Of a stretch of 23,911 nt of DNA, positions 1 to 9,780 are shown one piece after another. The stretch's first letter is position 1; every line of letters begins with the position of its first letter. The notes under the pieces are model-generated. The model had not been told where the DNA came from. It searched no databases and saw only the letters and a list, made by a program, of their open reading frames with translations. A program made the position numbers and the translations under genes. The stretch comes from Elysia marginata (lineage: Eukaryota; Mollusca; Gastropoda; Plakobranchidae). The stretch covers positions 338,450 to 362,360 of the forward strand of contig BMAT01009755.1 in NCBI GenBank assembly GCA_019649035.1, in the 5' to 3' direction.

Positions 1-1589
1 ATCTAGATTTATATTGCACTTTTCACAATGAAATAAAGTCTCAAAGCGCTAGACAAAATAAAAACTACACAATTTCTTTCATACAAGTTTACTAAAACAT
101 GGATAACGTGGACAATTGAAAATTAAAAATTCAATTGATAAACAAAAAACAGACAAATGAAGTGCAAAAACATTGTCAAGAAAATTTGTAATTTTAGGGT
201 TCCTAATAAATTTCTGATAATGGCTAAGTTTTTAAAAAATAATAATAATAAAATAATATTCAGAATAGTAAAAAGAGTAAGAAAGATTATATTGACATGA
301 CGTCTAGCCCTGAAAAGAGCCCCGCGTGCTCCACATCAAACTTAAGAAAATTTACATAACTATTCATAATATATTACTTGCATACTATATATTTCTACCG
401 TATACAACAATGTCTTTAATATTATTACATTTGTTAAAAAGAAGATTAACAAAAACTATCGAAGCAATCGTCATTGCAATTTCGACTTCAATAGACAGGC
501 ATGACGATACCTAACGTCACTGACAGTGTATTTTTTATTACTTTCTTTTTATAAATACGTCTTTAGTAAACGTTACACAAGACAAGTGCTTTATTTAATC
601 ATTCTTCACACATTTGCTATTGACACAGCCGATTGCTTTTAGCTAAATCTATCTCTAGTTGGTATTTACACCGTTTTAATAAAGCATGATAGAATAAATT
701 AATTTCACCGACCATTTTTCCTAACTAAGACACAACAAAAAATTACGCTATTTGGTGCATCAGGTGATTTACATATTTACATACCAGTACTTAAGTTTGA
801 GGGGTTTTTTTTTCCATGTCCCTCCTATCCAACTGGTAAAGTACCCAATACGCGCTCCTTATTACTCTTCACACAATAATGTCATTGCCTTTGATTTTTG
901 TTTCACATTTTCTTAAGCTGCTTTTGATCATAAAAATCAATAACAGACAATGATTATCATCTGACGAGGATCATTCATCCAAATGTAGGAATTATTTCAG
1001 GTTTTTTAGACGCAATAGGAATAATCATCAGCTAAGCTTATCAGGAATTAATATGGAATAAGTCTATAAGCTCATCGGTAAAAACAAACCTGTCAATAAA
1101 AATCCGAACAGAATATCTTTGCAGAGCTCTGGACCATTTTCAACCTTAAATGAATGTTTTATCCTGAATATCAACAATTTTGTAAAAGAGAGATTGCCAT
1201 AAACGGTGTGGGTAACAGTGTATCGCGCCAAACAGCAAACAGAATGAACGTGCGTTTATGTCTCGTTGAGACGCATTTTTTAACCTTGTACTGTCCCCAT
1301 CGTATAATGTATGATACGAAGAAAAGTACCATTTATGTTACATTTGAGACATTAGTCTTAATGTCCAGCGTATCATAAAGTTACATGATACTCATTCCAG
1401 AACAAAAATTTGACAAGTTATCCAATTTTTTAACACTTATAAGACGCATTGCCTGTATGCAGTTAACTGCACTATGCATATAACTTTAATCTAAAAACAA
1501 AGTTAATGGCAGAAAGATTTTCAAGATGAAATTATCAGTGACGATGAGTAGGCTTTTAGTGGAAATGCCCGAAATGTCTGGTTTTATTA
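1..1589. other. AT-rich non-coding stretch, no gene seen
   Basis: The short open frames here (62 and 74 codons) have no recognisable domain, no signal peptide of good quality and no convincing splice sites. There is a short AAT-rich run near 236-255. I see no RNA gene or clear mobile element. Confidence 0.5.
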
Positions 1590-1680
1590 TGGTCCGAACC
1601 TTCGAGTTATGGTAGCTTAGGCACCCACCACCTTGCCACTGAGAAAACCATAGCTTTTACCATGTCGCCACTACGCTCCT
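1590..1680 (-). repeat. Possible decayed tRNA-derived SINE head (antisense)
   Basis: Read on the minus strand, the segment starts GGAGCGTAGTGGCG, then has a TGGTAAAAGC stretch resembling a tRNA A box. After about 40 bases comes TCAGTGGCAAGGTGGTGGGT, which resembles the anticodon-to-B-box part of the tRNA heads found in mollusc SINEs. The B box itself is not intact, and no target duplication or tail was found. It could equally be an unrelated sequence. Confidence 0.28.
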
Positions 1681-1966
1681 TCAAAAAGATGTTTAATGGC
1701 GAAGGTCCTTGCTTAACCTCTCTAAGCGACTAGCTTTGAACGGGAAAATCCAAATCTCATCAAAGGCAACCATCTGAATCCGGAAGCACAAGAACACTTA
1801 GCCATAAACAAAAAACACAGAGAGCAAACATTTTAAGGTGTGCTAAATATAGATAAGTGCTAGAATTTGATATAGTTTGTAGCTTAGATCTTGATTGATT
1901 TTAAAGATTTGCATGAAATTTCATAGAAACTTTCCTAAAGAGGTAGTTTTTAAAAAGCTCAAAATA

Positions 1967-2181
1967 GAGACCTTTAGCACACGCACCGTGTCTCACTACG
2001 CGTACGTGAAAATCGGGAAAGCAGATTGAGTTACTATAAAAATAATGAAACCAGTTTCTAAAAATAGAACGTCTGTGGGTCTATTTTTAGAAACTGGTTT
2101 CATTATTTTTATAGTAACTCAATCTGCTTTCCCGATTTTCACGTACGCGTAGTGAGACACGGTGCGTGTGCTAAAGGTCTC
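1967..2181. mobile_element. Perfect hairpin MITE-like element with TA flanks
   Basis: Positions 1963-2068 are an exact reverse complement of 2080-2185, giving two 106-base arms with an 11-base spacer (2069-2079) and no mismatch. The outermost four bases of each arm are AATA/TATT. If the element is GAGACC...GGTCTC (215 bp), it is flanked by a TA on each side, and the empty site would have been AATATT. That explains why the symmetry runs four bases past the element. TA duplication is the habit of Tc1/mariner transposons, so this fits a non-autonomous fold-back MITE. The lack of any arm mismatch means it is young or kept identical by gene conversion. A transcript would form a 106-bp duplex. It could also be an assembly or amplification fold-back artefact, but the AATATT flanks argue against that. 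Confidence 0.75.
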
Positions 2182-2199
2182 TATTGTTCTCAAATACCT

Positions 2200-2465
2200 T
2201 GAGGAGCTAAACATAGAGCCAGGCTTAGATGGTAGATATAGATAAAAAATTAAATCTATAGCCTACACAGATCTATAATTAGACCTTCATGTAGATATCG
2301 GTCCCGGTAGTTATGGGCTAAAATTGTTCTCTAAATAATGTGGTTACATTCAGATCAAGTTCTAAACATAGATATGGGCTGAAAAGCTATATCTATATCG
2401 AGATAATATTTACATGTGATCTATACTGGGGTCTGAAACTGCATGTAGATCTGGGTTTAGACAGT
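2200..2465. other. TAGATC/TAGATAT-rich low-complexity DNA with diverged internal repeats
   Basis: The stretch is dense in TAGATAT, TAGATCT and AGATCTA words. It also holds loosely repeated phrases about 150 bases apart: CTAAACATAGA occurs near 2211 and 2362, and CATGTAGAT near 2289 and 2441. It has no open frame. It looks like an old interspersed or tandem repeat whose family I cannot name. Confidence 0.4.
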
Positions 2466-2714
2466 TTTATCTTATGATTAAAACATCAACATTTGGACAG
2501 GATTTATGACATAACTCATTAGAAGGGTTTTTTTTCTTTTGCGCTCTTAACATCAGTTTTTGAGTATAGGAATACCTATCAGTTGGTTGAATCAGCTGTC
2601 ATTATTTTTCACCGTTCGTGGAAGTGGCAGCTTAGCTAGTGCGACTAATTTTCTCTAAACTCGTTTGACCTACCGGTATTTCCTTACACTCTAGACCCGT
2701 CTTTTCAATTTCAG

Positions 2715-3203
2715 CTACAGAAAAAGTTATTGAGAATTTATTATGTTAAATGTCTTGTAAGTTTGTACACTCCTACTCGCAACTTAAGATCAGGTAATAA
2801 AGCTCTGTTGTCAGTTCCATGTAAACCGTCCAGAAAAGAAGGCAATAGAGCTTTTGTACAATGTGCACCAGTAGTATGAAATGCCCTTCCCCTTTCCATC
2901 AGGGAGGCTACTTCTGTAAAATCAGTATTAAGACACTATTGAAAACATATTTGTTCACGGCACATGAAGACTTAAATAAGTTTGTCTCGAAAACCCATCC
3001 AGCTACCGATGGTCAATGTCTATCCTTCTTTTTTCTTTAATTTTTGTACATGCACCTCTTGTTTTTTTTTTTCTTAGTTTCAATTGTTAATGGAATATGT
3101 TTGTACAAAATTGTCATTATGTCAGCGTTGTTTGTTTGGATAGACAGACTATTGTAAAGAGCTTCGAGCCTACATGTATGAAGAGGTGCTGGAAAATAAC
3201 TTA
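2715..3203 (+). mobile_element. LINE 3' end, CR1/L2-like, decayed
   Basis: From about 2754 one frame reads LVSLYTPTRNLRS, then NRAFVQCAPVV, a stop, NALPLSIREATSVKSV and TYLFTAHED. This matches the C-terminal end of the reverse-transcriptase polyprotein of CR1/L2/Jockey-type LINEs (typically YVPSRSLRS...WNSLPLSIR...LKTYLF). Two in-frame TGA codons interrupt it, one where the conserved Trp of WNSLP should be. A short 3' UTR follows, ending near ATTGTAAAGAGCTTCGAG. That resembles the TGTAAAGCGCTTTGAG hairpin common at CR1/L2 3' termini, and it leads into an ATT tail. Everything upstream is missing, the usual 5' truncation of LINE insertions. The exact left edge is uncertain. Confidence 0.72.
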
Positions 3204-3209
3204 ATTATT

Positions 3210-3260
<51 letters not shown>
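3204..3260. repeat. (ATT)n microsatellite, LINE tail
   Basis: This is 57 bases of ATT repeat with two ATC interruptions near its start. It directly abuts the LINE 3' end, so it most likely grew out of the LINE's trinucleotide tail. The poly-Ile open frame across it is meaningless. Confidence 0.92.
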
Positions 3261-3262
<2 letters not shown>

Positions 3263-4768
3263 AATGAGAGTGAAAGATTTACGTCGGCCAAGAAAAGTTA
3301 ATCAACTTCATATTTTTCCAAGCTTAAATTTAGTTAAAATTTCTTTGCTGGACTTTTTACCGCACGAATGAAATTGAGATTTCAGCCTACTCTAGCCACG
3401 CTTAGAGTAATTACCACACGCCAATCTATGTGCCAACGTCTATTTGGTCATAGTTATACCTAATATTTTTTCAAGATTGCATTGTCCAGTTTTCAACACA
3501 AGAAAACTTGTGATTTCTTTGGTTTGGTCTACAATTGCTGTTAAACGATTTTACAGTTGTTTAAATGGTATTTTTCAGCAAATGTTTCGCAGGATTGTTT
3601 GAAAACGTAGCTCTATGTTTGTGAAATATATATGATATGCCACTAGAAGTGATGGAGCTATAGAGAAGGGAATTGCTATAGAGTCACCTAACAAGGGGAC
3701 TACTCATAGCAAGAACAGTGCGTTACCTATCCTCTGTTATGCTCAAACAAGATTTTCAGGTGGACATTATGTCTTAGGAATTAAATTGATAAAATTTACA
3801 ACACAAGGTTTAATATTAGAAATTCTTATACATGTAATCGTAGTTTTAAATCGTAACTTCATTAAAATGTATAAAATACGGGTCATGGGATGACTAGGTC
3901 CAGGTCTAGATTTACACTTAGAGCTAAACCATTTGGTTGTTCATTTGCTAAACACAATATTCGCTATACCGCTAGTCTCATACCTTTCTACCGGTCATTC
4001 ATCTTGTTTCGCCCAATTTTGTAAACAAGTAACTTTCTCAAACAATGAACGCCTATCGATTCTCTTACCTTTTTAATGCTAATAGACCATTGATAGATTA
4101 TTTTTTAAAAACTGGTTTCGTTTAGTTCTTTTGGCAACAAGTGTGCCCATTAAAGGAAACATCGACAGACTCACAAAGTCTCATGAAAGGAAGGCAAAGA
4201 TTGCAATTAGATTTTCATGCTAGAGGTCTGGATTCGATTCCAAGACCTCAGGAAGGTTCCAGAATCGATCCTCAGTTCGGGCAAATTATTTCTTCTGAGC
4301 CCATAAAGCATTTTGTTGAATAGCTCAGTCTGTCTAAACTTAGAAGAAGTAAGTCAGCGTGTAAAACAATATCAAACTACCAATATATGTCATTTGCCAA
4401 CTGTACCTCTCGTTCCTTGGTACTCGAATCCAGTAAAGGACTAAATTAAAAAATTACTTATATAAAGTATTATGATTTTTAAAAGTAATACGCTTAAGAA
4501 ATTAAGTACTTCTAACAAATGGAACTTTTACTCTTTTTATCAACATATTTCATCGTGATGTATACAATGATGAAGAAACATACATCGCAACGTTGCGTTT
4601 GTGTTAAAATGTCGAAAAACTGCCGTCTTATGATAGTCCTAGTCTCAGATAAAAATGAGAGATGCAGCGAGTTTAAAGCTCCGTGTTATAAAATGTCGGA
4701 AATACAATTGTTGTAAAAATACATTTTTGTTTCTGATGTAATTTATGCCATCAAGTCACAGTTTTGGC
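3261..4768. other. Non-coding stretch, no gene seen
   Basis: This is AT-rich unique-looking sequence. Open frames of 60 and 65 codons (near 4141 and 4519) have no known motif. A B-box-like GATTCGATTCC at 4231-4241 sits in a GC-richer patch (about 4215-4345) that may be an old SINE, but no A box is placed correctly. The phrases GTGTTAAAATGTCG (about 4600) and GTGTTATAAAATGTCGG (about 4683) are a diverged local duplication. Confidence 0.4.
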
Positions 4769-4996
4769 CTCCCCCCCCCTCTCTCTCTCTCTCTGTGTCT
4801 CTGTCTCTGTCTCTCTCTTTCTATCTCTCTAGGTCTCTCTCTTTCTCTCTCTCTCTGTCTCTCTCTTTCTATCTCTCTCTGTCTCTCTCTTTCTATCTCT
4901 CTCTGTCTCTCCCTCCTCTCTCGCTCCCCTCCTTCTCCCCTCTCTCTTCCCTCTCTCTCTATCTCTCTCTGTCTCTCTCTCGCTGTCTCCCTCTTT
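4769..4996. repeat. Polypyrimidine (CT)n compound tract with 24-bp period
   Basis: About 228 bases are almost purely C and T on the + strand, opening with a C run. It is mostly CTCTCT with G and A interruptions. From about 4808 to 4912 a unit near 24 bases, containing TCTCTCTTTCTATCTCTC and ending in TG, recurs about four times. That is a tandem repeat within the microsatellite. Long open frames in several phases here are simple-sequence artefacts. Confidence 0.92.
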
Positions 4997-5569
4997 ATTA
5001 GAAAAGAACACGACTAAAGGCGGATAGTACGCAGTGGAAGGTTCAAGTTACTAAAAACCAAAACGAACAGACACGTTGCTTCTTTCATACCCAGGCCTAT
5101 TACAACTTTTAACAATACTTTTAACAGGGGACCGTGCGTTTGCGAGTGATTTTTAGTGAATGGACACGGTAGGCAGATCGTCTAAACCCGATTGAATGTG
5201 GGAATGTGTGTGTTCTTGCTTACTTAGTCACTTGCCCACGTAGTTGTTGTCTACCAGGCTCCCAGTCTCCTACCATGATTCTCAATCACATTATCATATT
5301 TGTTTTATCAAATTGATTTTGAAACTTTTAATATGAAAACTTTTTTCTTGAATTTTTCATCCTATTTACTAAGATTTGTAAGTGAAGCAACATCATTCCT
5401 TATGTCAAATTTATAATTTAATTCGACCATATTAAAGCCCTAAATCCCTATATGACCATATTATTTACACCATATTAAAGCGCATGTATTAAATTACATA
5501 TACGAACTTATTTACACCCCATGTTTAAATATTTATATTTATACTTTGATATTATTATTATACACTTTA
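4997..5569. other. Non-coding stretch, no gene seen
   Basis: No domain-bearing frame is present. From about 5420 to 5520 the phrases CCATATTAAAGC and TTATTTACACC each occur twice about 45 bases apart. This small diverged duplication may belong to the 3' UTR of the LINE tail that follows. Confidence 0.4.
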
Positions 5570-5665
5570 TATTATGTAAATTGTGTATGTGTTTTCACAG
5601 GATTTTTATACTATGTACATTGACTTTCCTCACGGGGATTAATAAAGAATTATCTTATCTTATCA
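5570..5665 (+). mobile_element. Probable LINE 3' terminus with TTATC tail
   Basis: The sequence runs through TGACTTTCCTCACGGGGATT, AATAAAGAATTA and then TCTTATCTTATC. A short GGGGAT(T/A)AATAAAG block followed by repeated CTTAT units is typical of the 3' ends of several invertebrate and fish non-LTR elements. No reverse-transcriptase coding survives nearby, so the family is not assignable and the left edge is a guess. Confidence 0.42.
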
Positions 5666-6808
5666 GTATAGAACAGCACAAGGGGAGCAAACTATCGCAT
5701 CTCCATATACGATGAATAGTACAGACACACGTTTGCTTTTTTAGCTTGAGCGGCACATGGCGTTAAATCGGCGTTGCAATCTGATTTTAAATAGGAAAAG
5801 TTGGCAAATCTAAAAAACGATTGCATCTCACAAATAAAAAGTTTCTGGAGATCCTAATAATTATTGTATCTTGACGCACGATAGTTTGAAGTCAATTTGT
5901 ATGGAACTTTGTGATTTTAACTCTGAGATACAAAATAGTTTGACTGCCAGATCTTGAAAAAATAAAGATACAAGGGAAACACTGTCCTGAATAGGTTATA
6001 ATCAACATAAAACCTTACTCATGCACCATCCTCTACCCACTCACAGAACATAAGAGAGGTCACGGGAAGGGGTTTTACCTTTTATAAGATAACCTCACAT
6101 TATTAAACATTGGCAGCTTCCCAGCATACTTTTTCATTGTTAGCTCAGAGGCTCTAAAAAGTAAAGATTGCTTTCTCTAAGCTGTTCGCTCTTTGTTGGG
6201 TTAGGTCAATTAACACGGCTACTTGAGCACTTCCCTTTTTCAAAAAGATTGTGCGGAAGAAAGTTATAATTATAACAGAAAACAGCAGTTATCTTTTTAA
6301 AATGCGTTTATGTTAAATTGTTTTGTTTAACTTATCTCCAAAATCCTATATATTCTTGTAAACTATTTATAACATTGATGTTTTTAGAGAAAAATATGTA
6401 ATTAAACAATACTTTTAATTTTCAATGCCTTTAATGCGTTATTCCTTGCAAATAAACCAATTCTCTCCGGTTTTTTTTTTTACGATCGATTGTAGTAAAG
6501 ATTTTTTTCAATATCATGATAGAATGTATAAAAAGAACCATTTCAGGTTTTTTTTTTCAATTAATCTTTAACATGTTTATCCAATCCTCTCCATAAAAAT
6601 CACGTGCAAAAATCCCATTTGAAAGTAACATAAATATAATGAAGCAAGGAAATGTCATAATGCCTTGAAAACCAATATAAAACGGAACAAATCTAGTAGG
6701 TTTTTGATGTTGTAAAGGTAATTTTAGAAAAAATTTGCTTCCATTATAAATTAGGTATTGACTGTACTTCCTCATCAAACCAAGCAGGATTAACAGTAAT
6801 TTTTACAT
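5666..6808. other. Non-coding stretch, one doubtful minus-strand frame
   Basis: This is mostly AT-rich unique sequence. A minus-strand frame ending at 6557 (about 73 codons) encodes one hydrophobic segment. It is followed by TGA and a run of ten A on the minus strand. I cannot identify it with confidence, so I do not call a gene (see the findings). Confidence 0.4.
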
Positions 6809-6945
6809 GTCTCTCTCGATACCATTCTACCTATCTCTCTCTACTACTCTCTCTATCTCTCCACCCTTCTATCTCTGTCTCTGCTTGTCTGTCTGTCTGT
6901 TTGTCTCTGTCTGTCTCTCTGTCTCTGTCTCTCTCTTTCTTTCTT

Positions 6946-6994
<49 letters not shown>

Positions 6995-6995
6995 T
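6809..6995. repeat. (CT)n / TCTG compound microsatellite
   Basis: This pyrimidine-rich tract on the + strand begins degenerate (TATCTCTC, TGTCTGTC), becomes TTTCTTTC, and ends as near-perfect (TC)n at 6947-6986. Open frames through it are simple-sequence artefacts. Confidence 0.92.
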
Positions 6996-8621
6996 AACCT
7001 CAATTTTTATCCCCTATCCCTATGTTTGTATTTTCAAGGCAATGAAATTTTTCATATCCCAAAACTTACATTCATCAATGCGTTTTGTTTTACGTTTTAA
7101 AATTAATGTAATAATACATTTTAAACGAATTTCAAAAAGTGCTAAGATGTATATATTGTAACAATATAAAATTTCATTAACTGTAATTGTTTAAATAAGC
7201 GATAAATATTAACATAGCAATAAGTCTATAAACACATTTTCTTCACAATTTAGGATCGTTCGGGTGCTGGTTTAATCCATGCACACAAAACATAAAAACC
7301 AAATGCTATTTGTTAAAACACTAACCGAGGAACTGGTTGTAGATGGGTACCATATCTGGCTATTACAGGCAGAAATTTCTAGAAAAAGCATGATTAAATG
7401 AAGTTATCCACATCTAAGAATCAGGTAATTATTTTGCAACTTCAGAAACGCACATCGATTAAAATGTGTTAAAATTTTCGCAGCGCACAACTATCATCAT
7501 TGTTGCGTTATTCTATTTGCTTCACACTTTCAATCATTTAAATTCAATAAAAATAACATATGTATGTAAGACATTTACAAAAACCGTTTTAAAAAGAGAT
7601 CCATACATCTATACATTTAAGTACGACAGCATATATCATGAATAGGCCTATGTTAAAACTTTTTTAAAATATAACATCATGATGCATAGTTATATTTGTC
7701 TGATTGCACTACCTGTTTTTAGCTAAACAAGCATGGTGGCTCAGATTTAAATAGGGTCGACCTCAATCTCAGCAAGGCCTTGTAAGTCTTAGTAAAACAC
7801 TAATCTCTTCCACCTTTCTTCCTGTCTGTATCTTGACACATTATTCTAAGGGATACTCCATGGTCATGGTAGAAACTTAAAAACGTAAATTAGCGCTCTT
7901 AGAGCACGTTTGATACCTAATACAGCACAAACAGCAATGATCATGTGAAAGATGCCGGTCAGTTTTATTTATCTCTATTTTCAAGGCAAGAGACAAGGTG
8001 TTTAGATAATAGTTACAGAGATTAAAAACCTATAGGGTACAGCGGGGAATATCAATATTATTACTAGCAGTTAAAATATAGCAACTTTGTTATTTGAATT
8101 ATTCAAATTATCAAAAAAAAAGCATTTTGTTATATGAATTATAGAATAATTAGTTGATTCAATTAAATTGCAAAGAAAAAGGCATATATAGTAATACCAA
8201 ATAAAATGTTTAAAAGTATACATTTTTTAGTGTAAAATCACGAAGATAATAGGGTACTGGAGAACCGAGAGAAAAGGAAAATAGCTTTTTAGTTCAAAAG
8301 TACCTACACAAACTATTTTAAATGAGATCTGAAACATTCGAGATTCTTACCTGTTTCTAATTGCGCAAATGCAAATGATAGCTCAGACTCAGGAGGTAAA
8401 AAAATTTCCGGCAAAGGTGACTGCATGCTATATTGAGGCTGATACGCATACGGCTAAGGACAAAGAGCGAAGTTGTTTAGAAACAGCGAGGGAAAGAGAT
8501 GGAGAGAGAAAGCGCATAGAAATTTAAAAAAAGCTAATTCAGAGGACAGAACGAGCAACCGGAACACGTTTACAAAATATTAATACGCTGACATGTTTAT
8601 GCTTATATCAGATCTCTTACT
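6996..8621. other. AT-rich non-coding stretch, no gene seen
   Basis: No open frame of interest is present. Near 8090-8145 the phrase TTTGTTATTTGAATTAT recurs about 40 bases later in the form TTTGTTATATGAATTAT. No RNA gene or clear transposon is visible. Confidence 0.45.
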
Positions 8622-8633
8622 TCTTCCATTTTG

Positions 8634-8936
8634 ACCGGTTCTGTGGCCTAGCGGTAAGACACTCGCTCAGAGATCGGGAGGTGTGGGTTCGATCCCCGGC
8701 CGAGTCAAACCAAGGACTTTAAAATTGGTTTTAGCAACTGATCCGCCTAGTTTCTGGCATTATGGATTTAGTGCTAAGTCTGGTCGACCCGGTGTCAGGA
8801 TAATGTGACTGGGTGTGGTGTATGTAAGCGCTCCTTACATCACAGTGTGGCAGCATGCTTTCAATTGTCCCAAGCGCCGTCTCTAATATAACCTTGTAGT
8901 TGAAAAGAGACGTTAAAATTCAAAAACCTAACCAAA
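8634..8936 (+). mobile_element. tRNA-derived SINE, full length, with 12-bp target duplications
   Basis: The head carries a polymerase III A box (TGGCCTAGCGGTAAGAC, 8644-8660) and a perfect B box (GGTTCGATCCC, 8686-8696), about 30 bases apart as in a tRNA. The body after about 8710 is not tRNA-like, and the copy ends in AAAATTCAAAAACCTAACCAAA. The 12-mer TCTTCCATTTTG flanks it exactly on both sides (8622-8633 and 8937-8948), a target-site duplication from LINE-driven insertion. The intact duplications and promoter boxes suggest a fairly recent copy. It lies about 800 bp upstream of the predicted TATA box of the defensin-like gene. It is not a functional tRNA gene, because the head does not fold with a matching acceptor stem. 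Confidence 0.9.
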
Positions 8937-8948
8937 TCTTCCATTTTG

Positions 8949-9269
8949 TCGAAGCAAGAGGGTATAATGTAGAGCCTAATCTGACAGGAAGAAAGATAAA
9001 GTTTGATTGCACTTACTGACACTAAGTTTGTCGATAAAATCTAAATGCAGTAGATGAACAGAAAAAAGTACTGCGTTTTTCAGGGGAGAGTGGGAAAATA
9101 TTATTTGGAAATCCCAAAGAACAACGCATAAAAATGAGATAAATATCTACAGCAATATGAAATTTTGCTGTGGAAAATCTTTCACCATCTTTTGTCACAC
9201 GAGATTGAATACGTCAACTCATTGGACGATTTATTTAGAAAGGAATGTTCTCCTATACGCCACCACCCC

Positions 9270-9270
<1 letters not shown>
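8949..9270. other. Intergenic sequence upstream of the defensin-like gene
   Basis: No coding frame is supported. A TGGAAATCCC at about 9106-9115 resembles an NF-kappaB/Rel site (consensus GGGRNYYYCC, one deviation). That would suit an immune gene, but one such 10-mer is weak evidence. Confidence 0.35.

Positions 9271-9330
<60 letters not shown>
9271..9330. repeat. (TC)n microsatellite
   Basis: About 58 bases of near-perfect TC repeat on the + strand lie roughly 415 bp upstream of the predicted TATA box. GA/TC tracts near promoters can bind GAGA-type factors and exclude nucleosomes. Whether this one does is unknown. Confidence 0.93.
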
Positions 9331-9451
9331 AGCGGTTATGCTCTCGCAATCATCCTTTCCTCATTAGAAATTTTTTTACAAAAATGTCCCCTTACATTCG
9401 ACCCGCCTCAGGGCTTATAATTTGGCGAGTAACAGTGATTGACAAGCTTCG

Positions 9452-9463
9452 AGGTCATGACCC
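9452..9463. promoter_or_regulatory. Palindromic nuclear-receptor-like site (AGGTCATGACCC)
   Basis: AGGTCA is followed directly by TGACCC, an inverted repeat with no spacer. It differs by one base from the perfect AGGTCATGACCT palindrome known to bind thyroid/retinoid-type nuclear receptors. It lies about 290 bp upstream of the predicted TATA box, in a GC-richer segment. Function is inferred from the motif alone. Confidence 0.35.
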
Positions 9464-9588
9464 GCCAGGTACGCCTGGGACGAGGTCGCACGGGCAAATC
9501 TCCCATGTAGATACTTACCTCTATTTAACACTAATCTGATCAGCCGCGTTTTAGCCAATAGAGCGAGGTCAAAAATTGTAAAAATAGT

Positions 9589-9596
9589 TGACGTCA
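9589..9596. promoter_or_regulatory. Perfect CRE/ATF site (TGACGTCA)
   Basis: This is an exact palindromic cAMP-response element, about 150 bp before the TATA box. A CCAAT box (9555-9559) lies about 30 bases upstream. CREB/ATF-family factors bind such sites. A second, one-mismatch copy lies at 9686-9693. Confidence 0.45.
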
Positions 9597-9685
9597 GTGT
9601 ACTAGGAAGTATTGCGATGCATCCGTCGCCTTGTTAGGAGAAACTACGAGACTATGTTTTGCGGCGAACCTCAAGATGAAAGCAC

Positions 9686-9693
9686 TGACGTCT
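9686..9693. promoter_or_regulatory. CRE-like site (TGACGTCT)
   Basis: This differs by one base from TGACGTCA and lies about 50 bases upstream of the TATA box. Its pairing with the perfect CRE 90 bases upstream makes a chance origin less likely for either one. Confidence 0.35.
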
Positions 9694-9720
9694 GAATCTA
9701 ATGCAACCCCCCCCCTCCCC

Positions 9721-9780
9721 CCAATCCGGCGTTGCCTGCCATTATAAATACTGGTTACTCGATGGATGATCTATCATAGC
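9721..9780 (+). promoter_or_regulatory. Predicted core promoter: CCAAT, TATAAATA and start region
   Basis: TATAAATA lies at 9743-9750 with CCAAT just upstream at 9721-9725, after a C-rich run. A TCATAG at about 9774-9779, roughly 30 bases downstream of the TATA box, could serve as initiator. This would give a 5' UTR near 309 bases if unspliced. An upstream non-coding exon cannot be ruled out. The placement relies on motifs only. Confidence 0.5.

Noticed and set aside
3174-3371. Open frame with a poly-Ile run
   Set aside because: It is created by the (ATT)n microsatellite at the LINE tail. It has no other content.
4108-4130. Second copy of the hairpin element
   Set aside because: It shares only about eleven bases (AAACTGGTTTC) with the arm of the element at 1967. 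That is too short to separate from chance.
4215-4345. SINE with B box GATTCGATTCC
   Set aside because: The B box is good, but no A box at the right distance, tail or target duplication could be seen. It is left as a note within the non-coding stretch.
4745-5017. Several Ser/Leu-rich or Arg/Glu-rich open frames on both strands
   Set aside because: They are translations of the CT tract in different phases. Stop codons are simply rare in such simple sequence.
6807-7161. Ser/Leu-rich open frames
   Set aside because: They arise from the second CT tract, and the downstream parts have no domain.
8641-8710. Functional tRNA gene
   Set aside because: The A and B boxes are good, but the ends do not form an acceptor stem. 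The unit continues into a 300-bp body flanked by target duplications, so it is a SINE.
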